Below are positions 8,766-16,809 of a stretch of 64,000 bases of DNA, piece after piece. The stretch is from contig NZ_CP019706.1 of the NCBI RefSeq assembly GCF_002101395.1, forward strand, positions 2,418,001 through 2,482,000, given 5' to 3'. Source of the DNA: Pantoea alhagi. Its GTDB lineage: Bacteria; Pseudomonadota; Gammaproteobacteria; Enterobacterales; Enterobacteriaceae. The notes under the pieces were generated by a model. The model saw only the letters and a list, made by a program, of their open reading frames with translations, was not told the DNA's origin and ran no database searches. Position 1 is the stretch's first letter. The number at the start of each line of letters is the position of its first letter. Position numbers and translations under genes: made by a program.

Positions 8766-9917
8766 ATGAAAGGACGTTGGACGAAGTATTGGGTTACGGG
8801 CGCGCTGTTAGCACTGCTGGCGGGCTGTTCCTCTAAGCCGACCGATCGCGGTCAGCAATATAAAGATGGTAAAATTGAGCAGCCTCTGGAGCTGGTGAAT
8901 CAGCCGAATGCCAAAGGGCGTCCGGTTAACGGTAAAGATTTCGGCGATCAGGTCAGTGAAATACGCTTTGCCTCTTCTTCTTTATATACACGTCAAAATA
9001 ATACCTATAACGCTATTGAGAACTGGCTGCTGGCAGGGGGCGATACGCGCCAGCTGCGACTGTTTGGCCTGGATGCGTACCAGATGGAAGGGGTGGATAA
9101 TTACGGCAACGTCCAGTTTACCGGTTATTACACGCCGGTTATCCACGCGCGCTATACGCGCCAGGGCGAGTTCCAGTATCCGCTCTACCGTATGCCGCCG
9201 CGTAGTAAAGGCCGCAAATTGCCGAGCCGGGCACAGATCTACAGCGGCGCGCTGGATGAGCGCTATGTGATTGGCTACAGCAATTCGCTGATGGATAACT
9301 TTATTATGGATGTGCAGGGCAGCGGCTATGTCGATTTTGGCGATGGGCGTCCGCTGATGTTCTTTGGCTATGCCGGTAAAAATGGCTGGGCCTATCACAG
9401 CGTCGGTAAAGAGCTGATCGATCGCGGCGAAGTGAAACGCGAAGATATGTCGATGCAGGCGATCCGTAAGTGGGCCGATGAGCACAGCCCGGAAGAGGTG
9501 CGTGCGCTGCTGGAAACCAATAATTCTTTCGTTTTCTTTAAGCCGGAGGAGTTTACGCCGGTGCGCGGCGCCAGCGCGGTGCCGCTGATTGCGAAAGCGT
9601 CGGTGGCGGCGGACCGTTCGCTGATCCCGCCGGGCACGGTGCTGCTGGCAGAAGTGCCGCTGCTAAATAATGACGGCAAGTTCACCGGTAAGTATGAGAT
9701 GCGTTTGATGGTGGCGCTGGATGTAGGCGGGGCCATCAAAGGGCAGCACTTTGATATTTATCAGGGTATCGGGCCCGAGGCGGGGCATATGGCCGGCTTC
9801 TTTAATCATTATGGCCGCGTTTGGGTGTTGCGCGCTGCGCCGGGCACCGGCACTACGCTGTTCAGTAACGCGCAAAACAACCCGAATGGTTCAATGCTGG
9901 TCAGCGCCAGCCAGTAA
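8766..9917 (+). CDS. mltA: Membrane-bound lytic murein transglycosylase A
   Basis: MltA is an outer-membrane lipoprotein that cleaves the MurNAc-GlcNAc bond and leaves 1,6-anhydro ends. The 383-residue protein starts with a lipoprotein signal and lipobox LLAGC (Cys21), followed by SSK. The MltA barrel (YQMEGVDNYGNVQFTGYYTPV) and the C-terminal 3D domain (LDVGGAIKGQHFDIYQG) are both evident, the latter with the catalytic Asp of the family. GAGGTGAG upstream of the ATG is a good ribosome site. Position between the fMet tRNAs and tcdA matches E. coli. Confidence 0.96.
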   Translation: MKGRWTKYWVTGALLALLAGCSSKPTDRGQQYKDGKIEQPLELVNQPNAKGRPVNGKDFGDQVSEIRFASSSLYTRQNNTYNAIENWLLAGGDTRQLRLFGLDAYQMEGVDNYGNVQFTGYYTPVIHARYTRQGEFQYPLYRMPPRSKGRKLPSRAQIYSGALDERYVIGYSNSLMDNFIMDVQGSGYVDFGDGRPLMFFGYAGKNGWAYHSVGKELIDRGEVKREDMSMQAIRKWADEHSPEEVRALLETNNSFVFFKPEEFTPVRGASAVPLIAKASVAADRSLIPPGTVLLAEVPLLNNDGKFTGKYEMRLMVALDVGGAIKGQHFDIYQGIGPEAGHMAGFFNHYGRVWVLRAAPGTGTTLFSNAQNNPNGSMLVSASQ

Positions 9918-9925
9918 ACTTCTGT

Positions 9926-9950
9926 ATAGCGGGCCGTTCTGGCCCGCTAT
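9926..9950 (+). terminator. Perfect stem-loop after mltA
   Basis: ATAGCGGGCC (9926-9935), loop GTTCT, GGCCCGCTAT (9941-9950) form a perfect 10-bp stem 8 bases after the mltA stop and 24 bases before the tcdA start. There is no T-run after it, so it may be a weak terminator or a 3'-end stabilising hairpin. Confidence 0.5.
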
Positions 9951-9973
9951 TGACTATCAACAAAGGTTATTTC

Positions 9974-10777
9974 ATGAGAGTTCTCTCTGACGCCTGGCGG
10001 CAGCGCTTTGGCGGTACGGCGCGCCTCTATGGTCAGGACGCATTACAGCTGTTTGCCGATGCGCACGTCTGCGTGATCGGCATCGGCGGCGTTGGCTCAT
10101 GGGCGGCGGAAGCGCTGGCGCGTACCGGTATCGGTGCTATTACCCTGATCGATATGGACGACGTCTGCATCACCAATACCAACCGTCAAATTCATGCCTT
10201 ACAGGGCAATGTTGGCAAGGCAAAAACGGAAGTGATGGCCGGGCGTATCCTGGCGATCAATCCGGAATGCACGGTTCACTGCGTGGACGATTTTATTACG
10301 CCCGATAATACTGCGGAGCTGATGGGCGCAGGCTACAGCTATGTGATCGATGCCATCGATAGCGTGCGGCCCAAGGCGGCGCTGCTTGCCTGGTGTCGCC
10401 GCAATAAGATCCCGGTGGTGACCACTGGCGGTGCTGGCGGACAAATCGATCCTACCCAGATCCAGGTGAGCGATCTGGCGAAAACGATTCAGGATCCGCT
10501 GGCGGCGAAGCTGCGGGAGCGGCTAAAGCAGGATTTCGGCGTGGTGAAAAACAGTAAAGGCAAGCTGGGCATCGACTGCGTATTTTCTACTGAAGCGCTG
10601 GTTTATCCTCAGCCGGACGGCAGCGTTTGCGCTTCACGCAGCACGGCAGAAGGCCCGAAGCGGATGGATTGCGCCTCCGGTTTCGGCGCCGCTACGATGG
10701 TAACGGCTACCTTTGGTTTTGTGGCGGTATCGCACGTGCTTAAGAAAATGTTGGCGAAGGCGGCGCGTCAGGGTTAG
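9974..10777 (+). CDS. tcdA: tRNA threonylcarbamoyladenosine dehydratase
   Basis: TcdA (CsdL) is an E1-like ATP-dependent dehydratase that turns t6A37 of tRNAs into the cyclic form ct6A, working with the CsdA-CsdE sulfur system. The ThiF/MoeB adenylation fold is clear: GIGGVGSWAAEALARTGIG for ATP binding, DMDDV, NTNRQ and TTGGAGGQIDPT. I start at ATG 9974 (AAAGG 8 bases upstream), which gives MRVLSDAWRQRFGG, aligned with E. coli TcdA, and 267 residues. An ATG at 9950 would add eight residues not found in the family. Its 3' end overlaps the convergent csdE by 38 bp. Confidence 0.95.
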   Translation: MRVLSDAWRQRFGGTARLYGQDALQLFADAHVCVIGIGGVGSWAAEALARTGIGAITLIDMDDVCITNTNRQIHALQGNVGKAKTEVMAGRILAINPECTVHCVDDFITPDNTAELMGAGYSYVIDAIDSVRPKAALLAWCRRNKIPVVTTGGAGGQIDPTQIQVSDLAKTIQDPLAAKLRERLKQDFGVVKNSKGKLGIDCVFSTEALVYPQPDGSVCASRSTAEGPKRMDCASGFGAATMVTATFGFVAVSHVLKKMLAKAARQG

Positions 10778-11204
10778 CCGCCGCTGCGCGAACCGCCTGG
10801 GCCAGCGCGTCCAGCCCGCTGCTGCGCGAGGCGCTCAGCTGTTCGCGCAGGCCCAGCTCATCAAATAGCTGCAGCGGATCCTGCTGCAGCAAGATTTCCG
10901 GCTGCTGTCGTTCAACTGCCGTCAGCAGCACCGCCAGCAGGCCGCGAACGATTCTTCCTTCGCTGTCACCGTAAAAATGCAGGGATCCGTCAGGCAGGCG
11001 CTGATGGCCCAGCCAGACGCGATTTTCACAGCCGCTCAGCTCAATTTCCGCGCTTTTCAGCGCATCCGGCAGCGGCGGCAGCTGTTTGCCCAGCAGAATC
11101 AGCTGACGATAACGCTCTTCCCAGCCGGGGCAGGCAGCAAATTTTTCTTTTAATGATGAAACGGTGATCAGGGCAGCAAACGGATGTGGAGCGATAAGCG
11201 TCAT
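10740..11204 (-). CDS. csdE: Cysteine desulfurase sulfur acceptor subunit CsdE
   Basis: SufE-like partner of CsdA that accepts persulfide sulfur and stimulates the desulfurase. The 154-residue protein has the SufE fold, and the acceptor cysteine is seen in LSGCENRVWLG. It is encoded 5 bp downstream of csdA on the same strand, so the two form an operon. The 3' end runs 38 bp into tcdA coming from the other side, the dehydratase that depends on this pair in E. coli. Confidence 0.94.
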   Translation of the reverse strand: MTLIAPHPFAALITVSSLKEKFAACPGWEERYRQLILLGKQLPPLPDALKSAEIELSGCENRVWLGHQRLPDGSLHFYGDSEGRIVRGLLAVLLTAVERQQPEILLQQDPLQLFDELGLREQLSASRSSGLDALAQAVRAAAANPDAPPSPTFS

Positions 11205-11209
11205 AGTGA

Positions 11210-12415
11210 TTACTCTGCCAGTAAAGTGATGGCGTTATGGATGGCGCGCACCAGCGCATCGACATCCTGCAGGCTATTATAGGGGGCAAAAGAGGCGCGC
11301 AGCGTACCGCTGACGCCCAGTGCTGCCATTAATGGTTGCGCGCAGTGCTGACCGGCGCGTACCGCCACGCCGCTTTCGGCCAGCAGCGTGACCACATCGC
11401 TGTGATGAATACCGGCAATATCAAAAGAGAGCAGGCTGGATTCACCGCTGCGAAAGCTGCGAAAGCCGGGGATCGCCTGTAGCTGTTCTTCCGCCAGCGT
11501 CGCCAGGCTACCGCTCCAGCGTTCTGCCGCCTCGATATCCACCTTTTCCAGCCATTCCAGCGCGGCGCTCAGGCCGATAACGCCTGCGACGTTTGGCGTT
11601 CCGGCCTCAAAACGCCAGGGGATCGGCTGCGGCGTAAAGCCATTAAAATCCACATGGCTAAGCATTTTGCCGCCGCCCTGCCAGGGTGCCATCGCTTCCA
11701 GCAGCGCCGGTTTACCGTACAGCGCGCCAATGCCCATCGGCCCGTAAAGTTTGTGGCCGGAGAAGGCATAAAAATCAATATCCAGCGCCTGCATATCCGG
11801 CGGGCAGTGCACCACGCCCTGTGCGCCGTCTACCATAACCAATGCCCCGGCGGCATGCGCCAGCTGTATCGCCTGCGCCAGATCGGGACAGCCGCCGGTC
11901 ACGTTGGACATCTGGCTCAGCGCCAGCAGACGCGTTTTACCGGTTAATAGTGTGGGCAACAGGGCCATATCCGGCAGACGATCCTGGCCCAGCGGCCATT
12001 TCACCACCCGTGCGCCGGTCTGTTCAGCAACCATTAGCCAGGGCACCAGATTGGCATGATGCTCTGCTTCGCTAACGATAATCTCGTCGCCAAGCTGTAA
12101 GGTAGGTCTGAATGCGCTCTGCGCCACCAGGTTGATCGCTTCGGTGGTGCCGCGTGTCCAGATAATCGTCTGTGGATTCGGCGCATTAATCAGGCCAGCC
12201 ACCTGCGCACGCGCGCTTTCATAACGCTCAGTAAGCTTACGCGCTGCCGCATACTGGCTGCGATGCACAGTACCGGCGCTCAGGCTGTAATAGTGATCGG
12301 TGGCCTCAATCACCGCCTGAGGTTTTAATGCGGTGGCGGCGCTGTCCAGATAAACGCCCGCGTTTGCCAGCGCCGGAAACTGCTGGCGGAACTGGGCGGG
12401 ATTAAATAGGGTCAT
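11210..12415 (-). CDS. csdA: Cysteine desulfurase CsdA
   Basis: PLP-dependent class V aminotransferase-fold enzyme that removes sulfur from cysteine (or cysteine sulfinate) and hands it to CsdE. Recognisable parts are YLDSAATALKP, WTRGTTEAINLVAQ, AEHHANLVPW, the PLP lysine in FSGHKLYGP, and the catalytic cysteine in VRAGQHCAQPL. I place the start at ATG 12415 (MTLFNPAQFRQQFPAL), which gives 401 residues as in E. coli. A longer in-frame start at 12520 would add 35 unmatched residues. It is followed by csdE at 5 bp. Confidence 0.95.
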   Translation of the reverse strand: MTLFNPAQFRQQFPALANAGVYLDSAATALKPQAVIEATDHYYSLSAGTVHRSQYAAARKLTERYESARAQVAGLINAPNPQTIIWTRGTTEAINLVAQSAFRPTLQLGDEIIVSEAEHHANLVPWLMVAEQTGARVVKWPLGQDRLPDMALLPTLLTGKTRLLALSQMSNVTGGCPDLAQAIQLAHAAGALVMVDGAQGVVHCPPDMQALDIDFYAFSGHKLYGPMGIGALYGKPALLEAMAPWQGGGKMLSHVDFNGFTPQPIPWRFEAGTPNVAGVIGLSAALEWLEKVDIEAAERWSGSLATLAEEQLQAIPGFRSFRSGESSLLSFDIAGIHHSDVVTLLAESGVAVRAGQHCAQPLMAALGVSGTLRASFAPYNSLQDVDALVRAIHNAITLLAE

Positions 12416-12633
12416 GCGGTTCTCATTACAATAAAGGTTTAGCTTCTGCGGCCAGGAACAGGCCGAATAGCGCCTAAGCCACTGGCAAAGCAGCAAATCC
12501 ACGTTATGCTGAAAAGGCAAGGTTTAAACTGTTTACCGCCGATTTACCAGAGCGAATGTTGCTGCTGAGCACCATTCACGCTGGCTGATTGGAACGGTTG
12601 GTTTATCGCATTTAATCTGCAAGGAGATAGAAA

Positions 12634-12858
12634 ATGAAAAAACTCGCCGCAGTACTGGCCGCCTGTGCCATGACATTTACTTTAGCCGCCTGTTCCAGCA
12701 ATTACGTTATGCATACCAATGATGGGCGCACTATTGTTACCGATGGTAAGCCTATGGTAGACGATGATACCGGTATGATCAGCTATAAAGATGCTCAGGG
12801 CAACGAGCAGCAGATCAACCGCTCTGATGTCAAAGAGATGGTAGAGATGGGCCAGTAA
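12634..12858 (+). CDS. ygdI: YgdI/YgdR-family small lipoprotein
   Basis: 74-residue predicted lipoprotein of unknown function. A signal peptide ends in the lipobox LAAC (Cys20), followed by SSNYVMHTNDGRTIVTDG, the typical DUF903 start, and a C-terminal stretch with ISYKDAQGNEQQINRSDV. A strong AAGGAGA site lies 8 bases before the ATG. The position next to gcvB/gcvA matches ygdI of E. coli rather than its paralogue ygdR. Confidence 0.88.
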   Translation: MKKLAAVLAACAMTFTLAACSSNYVMHTNDGRTIVTDGKPMVDDDTGMISYKDAQGNEQQINRSDVKEMVEMGQ

Positions 12859-12866
12859 TTTCAGGC

Positions 12867-13071
12867 AAAAAAAAGCACCGCTTATGCGGTGCTATTAAAA
12901 TCACTATGGACAGACAGGGTAAATCTACAGGAATAAAAGGTAGCCAGGCTACCCGATCTGAAAAGCGTCAGATCAAATTGCAAACACAACATCACGACCA
13001 CAAGCCAAAAGCCCTCTGAAATCAGTAGTTTCCTACCTATTCTGAAAACTTTTCGTTCCGGCTCAGGAAGT
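12867..13071 (-). ncRNA. gcvB: GcvB small regulatory RNA
   Basis: GcvB is an Hfq-dependent RNA that represses many amino-acid and peptide transporter mRNAs. The minus strand begins ACTTCCTGAGCCGGAACG, the same 5' end as E. coli GcvB. It contains the G/U-rich R1 pairing region (12977-13003 on plus, GATGTTGTGTTTGCAAT). A conserved second region, TTTACCCTGTCTGTCCATAG, precedes the terminator stem GCACCGC/GCGGTGC (12875-12892) and eight T. The span is 205 nt, the E. coli length. It is divergent from gcvA, its known activator/repressor, and converges on ygdI. The middle (about 13025-13050) differs from E. coli. Confidence 0.95.
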
Positions 13072-13077
13072 GCGGCA

Positions 13078-13106
13078 ACTATAGGTATTTGCTGGAGCTT
13101 CCTCAA
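13078..13106 (-). promoter_or_regulatory. gcvB promoter
   Basis: On the minus strand TTGAGG (13101-13106), a 17-bp spacer, and TATAGT (13078-13083) lie 6 bases before the expected gcvB 5' end at 13071. The 128-bp gcvB-gcvA gap also has a CTAAT at 13139-13143 resembling the short motif described for GcvA sites. GcvA binding is inferred. Confidence 0.75.
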
Positions 13107-13199
13107 CGGACAATTTATAATGTCTCGGATAAAAAAATCTAATACGTAACGCGGCGCTTGCGGGTTGCGTCAAAGTGTTTCAGCCAAGATTTGGAAACC

Positions 13200-14117
13200 A
13201 TGTCAAAACGTCTTCCACCATTGAATGCCCTGCGCGTTTTTGATGCAGCAGCGCGTCACCTTAGCTTTACCAAAGCGGCTGAAGAGCTGTTTGTTACCCA
13301 GGCAGCTGTAAGCCATCAGATTAAGTCTCTGGAAGATTTTCTCGGTCTGAAGCTGTTTCGGCGGCGTAATCGTTCGTTATTATTGACCGAGGAAGGTCAA
13401 AGCTACTATCTGGATATTAAAGAGATTTTCTCGGCGCTTAATGATGCGACGCGTAAGCTGCAGGCGCGCAGTGCCAAAGGCGCGTTGACGGTAAGTCTGT
13501 TACCGAGCTTTGCGATCCAGTGGCTGGTGCCACGTCTCTCCAGCTTTAACTCAGCTTATCCGGGAATCGATGTGCGTATCCAGGCGGTAGACCGTGAAGA
13601 GGAGAAACTGGCCGACGATGTGGACGTGGCGATTTTTTATGGTCGCGGCAATTGGCCGGGGCTGCGTGTAGAAAAGCTGTACGCTGAATATTTGTTGCCG
13701 GTTTGCTCGCCGCAGCTGCTTACGGGCGATAAACCGTTAAAAACACCAGCCGATTTAGAACATATGACGCTCTTGCATGATGCTTCGCGCCGCGACTGGC
13801 AATCCTATACGCGCCAGTTAGGCTTGCAGCATATTAATGTGCAGCAGGGGCCGATTTTTAGCCACAGCGCGATGGTGTTACAGGCAGCGATTCATGGTCA
13901 GGGCGTGGCGTTGGCGAACAATGTTATGGCCCAAAGTGAAATTGAGGCTGGTCGCCTGGTTTGTCCCTTTAATGATGTGTTAGTCAGTAAAAACGCTTTT
14001 TATCTGGTTTGTCATGACAGCCAGGCAGAACTGGGTAAAATAGCCGCCTTTCGACAATGGATTCTGGCAAAAGCCGCAAGCGAACAGGAAAAGTTCCGCT
14101 TCCGCTACGCCAATTAA
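13200..14117 (+). CDS. gcvA: Glycine cleavage system transcriptional regulator GcvA
   Basis: LysR-type regulator that activates gcvTHP with glycine, represses it with GcvR, and controls gcvB. The N-terminal winged helix-turn-helix (LSFTKAAEELFVTQAAVSHQIKSLEDFLG, about residues 19-47, shown in two parts by its ends) is almost invariant, followed by the effector-binding domain. Starting at ATG 13200 gives MSKRLPPLNALRVFD and 305 residues, the E. coli length. An in-frame ATG at 13158 would add an unmatched stretch reaching into the promoter region. Divergent from gcvB. Confidence 0.97.
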   Translation: MSKRLPPLNALRVFDAAARHLSFTKAAEELFVTQAAVSHQIKSLEDFLGLKLFRRRNRSLLLTEEGQSYYLDIKEIFSALNDATRKLQARSAKGALTVSLLPSFAIQWLVPRLSSFNSAYPGIDVRIQAVDREEEKLADDVDVAIFYGRGNWPGLRVEKLYAEYLLPVCSPQLLTGDKPLKTPADLEHMTLLHDASRRDWQSYTRQLGLQHINVQQGPIFSHSAMVLQAAIHGQGVALANNVMAQSEIEAGRLVCPFNDVLVSKNAFYLVCHDSQAELGKIAAFRQWILAKAASEQEKFRFRYAN

Positions 14118-14174
14118 CCTGTTTATTTATCCGCGACGGAGTGACCCGGCGCGTTATGTTACGAGGATCGTTCG

Positions 14175-14570
14175 ATGTCCAGTCGTGCAATGTTAATTTT
14201 TTCAGCCATCAGCGGATTTTTCTTTGTCGCTTTTGGCGCATTCGGTGCGCACGTCCTGAGTCAATCTCTGGGGCCGAGGGAAATGGCCTGGATTCATACC
14301 GGTCTGGATTACCAGGCCTGGCATACGCTGACCATTATCGGCCTGGCTGCAGCAATGCTTCGTCGCGCAAATATCTGGTTTTACTGGAGCAGCGCCTTTC
14401 TGGCCCTGGGCGTAGTGCTGTTTAGCGGCAGTCTTTATTGTCTGGCGCTGTCGCATTTGAAGATGTGGGTGTTTATTACGCCAGTAGGCGGCACCTGTTT
14501 TCTGATTGGTTGGATTTTAATGTTAATCGGCGCGCTGCGTCTGAAGAGAAAGGCAGATCGCCATGAATAA
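14175..14570 (+). CDS. ygdD: DUF423 inner-membrane protein YgdD
   Basis: 131-residue integral membrane protein of the DUF423 family, function unknown. Four hydrophobic segments are visible (about residues 5-26, 46-63, 68-90 and 98-121), with family motifs FGAFGAHVL, WIHTGLDYQAWHT and FSGSLYCLALS. The stop overlaps the rlmM start by 8 bp, so the two are probably co-transcribed, as in E. coli where ygdD lies between gcvA and rlmM. Confidence 0.9.
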   Translation: MSSRAMLIFSAISGFFFVAFGAFGAHVLSQSLGPREMAWIHTGLDYQAWHTLTIIGLAAAMLRRANIWFYWSSAFLALGVVLFSGSLYCLALSHLKMWVFITPVGGTCFLIGWILMLIGALRLKRKADRHE

Positions 14571-15663
14571 AGTATTGTTGTATTGCCGTTCCGGTTTTGA
14601 GAAAGAGTGTGCGGCAGAGATTACCGATAAGGCGGCGCAACGTGAAGTTTATGGTTTCGCTCGGGTAAAAGAGAATTCCGGCTATGTGCTGTTTGAGTGT
14701 TATGAAGCGGCCGAGGCCGACAAGCTGGCGCGTGAACTGCCTTTCAGCGAGCTGATTTTTGCTCGTCAGATGGTGGTGGTGGGTGAGCTGCTGCGTGATT
14801 TGCCGCCTGAAGATCGTATCTCCCCGGTGGCCGGGATGATAAACGGCGTGGTAGAGAAGGGCGGCGACCTTCGGGTCGAGGTGCCGGATACCAATGAAGC
14901 GAAGGAATTGCTGAAATTTTGCCGTAAGTTTACCGTTCCGCTGCGTAACGCGCTGCGTCAGCAGAAGAGTTTGCTGAATTACGAGAGTGCCAGCCGACCG
15001 GTGATCCATGTGTTCTTTATCGCTTCTGGTCACTGTTATGTGGGTTACTCTTATCCCAACAATAATTCGCCGTTTTTTATGGGCATACCGCGGCTTAAAT
15101 TTCCTTCCGATGCACCGAGTCGTTCTACTCTCAAGCTGGAAGAAGCATTTCACGTGTTTATTCCGGCTGATGAATGGGATGAGCGTTTGGCTGGCGGGAT
15201 GTATGCGGTTGATCTTGGAGCCTGTCCGGGCGGCTGGACATATCAGTTAGTGAAACGCAGCATGATGGTGCATGCGGTAGACAATGGCCCGATGGCGCCT
15301 TCTTTAATGGATACCGGGCAGGTGACGCATCATCGTGAAGATGGGTTCAAATATCGTCCCACGCGCAGCAATATTAGCTGGGTAGTGTGCGATATGGTGG
15401 AAAAACCGGTGCGCGTGGCTAATTTGATGGCGGAATGGCTGATCAATGGCTGGTGTCGCGAGGCGATTTTTAATCTGAAGCTGCCGATGAAGAAGCGTTA
15501 TGAAGAAGTATCGCAGAATCTGGCAATGATTCAGGAGAAGCTGCAGGAGAATGGCATTAACGCCCAGATTCAGGCACGCCAGCTTTATCACGATCGCGAA
15601 GAGGTAACGGTGCATATTCGCCGCATTTGGGGCGCAGCGCCGGGCCGTCGCGACGAACGGTAA
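14563..15663 (+). CDS. rlmM: 23S rRNA 2'-O-ribose C2498 methyltransferase
   Basis: RlmM methylates the ribose of C2498 in 23S rRNA before subunit assembly. The 366-residue protein has an N-terminal THUMP-like region and a C-terminal Rossmann methyltransferase domain with the SAM motif VDLGACPGGWTYQLV (about residue 215), plus the downstream SWVVCDMVEKP and NLKLPMKKRYEE motifs of the RrmJ-like K-D-K-E fold. It overlaps ygdD by 8 bp. It is followed by a 353-bp gap before the convergent xni. Confidence 0.95.
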   Translation: MNKVLLYCRSGFEKECAAEITDKAAQREVYGFARVKENSGYVLFECYEAAEADKLARELPFSELIFARQMVVVGELLRDLPPEDRISPVAGMINGVVEKGGDLRVEVPDTNEAKELLKFCRKFTVPLRNALRQQKSLLNYESASRPVIHVFFIASGHCYVGYSYPNNNSPFFMGIPRLKFPSDAPSRSTLKLEEAFHVFIPADEWDERLAGGMYAVDLGACPGGWTYQLVKRSMMVHAVDNGPMAPSLMDTGQVTHHREDGFKYRPTRSNISWVVCDMVEKPVRVANLMAEWLINGWCREAIFNLKLPMKKRYEEVSQNLAMIQEKLQENGINAQIQARQLYHDREEVTVHIRRIWGAAPGRRDER

Positions 15664-16016
15664 AACATATTACACCAGCGCTAATCCCGGGCGAATAGTA
15701 TTGCTTTTGCTAAGGGATTAGCGATTAAGCCTGCATAAAAACAGCAAATAATTAGCCTTTTAAAGGTTAAGCATTAATTCCGTGAATTCTTTCTTTTATT
15801 TTATTATCCTGTTTTAAAATACGCATGATTTATCGAGCCTCTGCCGCGTTACTCCTGACCATTTCTTCACACCGTCAGGCAGCGTGTAAGGCTTGTTTTT
15901 TATTAAGGTGTTGATAGCTTCGTCTGATTTGATTTTCGCGAAGAGATCTGTTTTGAGCGTCATGGCTATACATTAAAAGTGGTTTCCCCAGCCCCGGCGG
16001 TAGCCAGGACCGGGCT
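15664..16016 (+). other. 353-bp intergenic stretch with a long inverted repeat
   Basis: No convincing gene is seen between rlmM and the convergent xni. The stretch holds a perfect 10-bp inverted repeat, CGCTAATCCC at 15679-15688 and GGGATTAGCG at 15714-15723 with a 25-nt loop, 15 bp after rlmM. An AT-rich block follows around 15775-15825. A 29-codon frame from ATG 15825 has no ribosome site and no recognisable product. Confidence 0.6.
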
Positions 16017-16772
16017 TTACTTCTGCAGGCGCAACGCCTTTAGATTACCGTTAAGATTCAGATCGGTACGCAGCGTGGCGACACGCTGGCTAATAAATGC
16101 CATCTCACGCTGTTCAATTAACTTCTTGCGCCACCTGTCTGGTACGGCATCAAGCTGTTGATAGAGTGCCTCCAGAGAACCAAACTGCTGTAATAACTGA
16201 CTGGCGCTTTTGGGACCAATCCCCGCGACACCGGGTATTTTGCTACTGCTGATGCCTGCCAGGCCCCAAAAATCGGGCAGCTTCTCTGGCGTAACGCCAA
16301 ATTCCTGTTCAATAAAAGGTAAGTCCAGCCACCGTTTCTGAAAATAATCGCGAATGCGAATCTCAGGTGCCAACAGCTGACAATACCCTTTATCCGTTGA
16401 AACGATGGTCGCCTGATGACCGTTTTGCGCCACCTTCACGGCCAGCGTAGCCGCCAGGTCATCGGCCTCATCCCCTTCAGCGGACCAGCAGGAAACGCCC
16501 GCCTGACGAAACGCCGTCTGCAGCTCGGGCATTTCTCGCTGCAAATCCTCCGGCATTGGCGGACGGCCCGCTTTATAATCGGGTAACAGTTGATGCCGCC
16601 AGCCTTCGCGACGCAGTTCATCATCAAATACCGCAACGGCATGCGTCGGCTGTGTATGGCCCAATAACTGCTGTAATGCCGCTACGCAACGATCCTGACA
16701 GGGCGAGCCCTGCACGGCATGGATACGACGAATAAGATTGAGCGCATCAACAATTAATAAATGAATAGTCAT
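16017..16772 (-). CDS. xni: Flap endonuclease Xni (ExoIX)
   Basis: Xni is a 5'-3' exonuclease/flap-endonuclease-like protein related to the 5' nuclease domain of DNA polymerase I. Features: N-terminal LLIVDALNLIRRIHA, the arch region RHQLLPDYKAGRPPMP, acidic cluster EGDEADDLAATLA, VSTDKGYCQLL, and the helix-hairpin-helix GISSSKIPGVAGIGPKSA. I start at ATG 16772 (MTIHLLIVDALN), which gives 251 residues as in E. coli. A longer start at 16799 adds nine unmatched residues. It lies 37 bp downstream of ppnN on the same strand. Confidence 0.94.
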   Translation of the reverse strand: MTIHLLIVDALNLIRRIHAVQGSPCQDRCVAALQQLLGHTQPTHAVAVFDDELRREGWRHQLLPDYKAGRPPMPEDLQREMPELQTAFRQAGVSCWSAEGDEADDLAATLAVKVAQNGHQATIVSTDKGYCQLLAPEIRIRDYFQKRWLDLPFIEQEFGVTPEKLPDFWGLAGISSSKIPGVAGIGPKSASQLLQQFGSLEALYQQLDAVPDRWRKKLIEQREMAFISQRVATLRTDLNLNGNLKALRLQK

Positions 16773-16809
16773 AGTTAAAGGCGGGCAGCCTGAAGCCACC
16801 CGTTTGCGA

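Noticed and set aside
15679..15723. The inverted repeat after rlmM as a rho-independent terminator
   Set aside because: The loop is 25 nt and no T-run follows on either strand.
15825..15914. 29-codon frame in the rlmM-xni gap
   Set aside because: No ribosome site and no conserved features visible.
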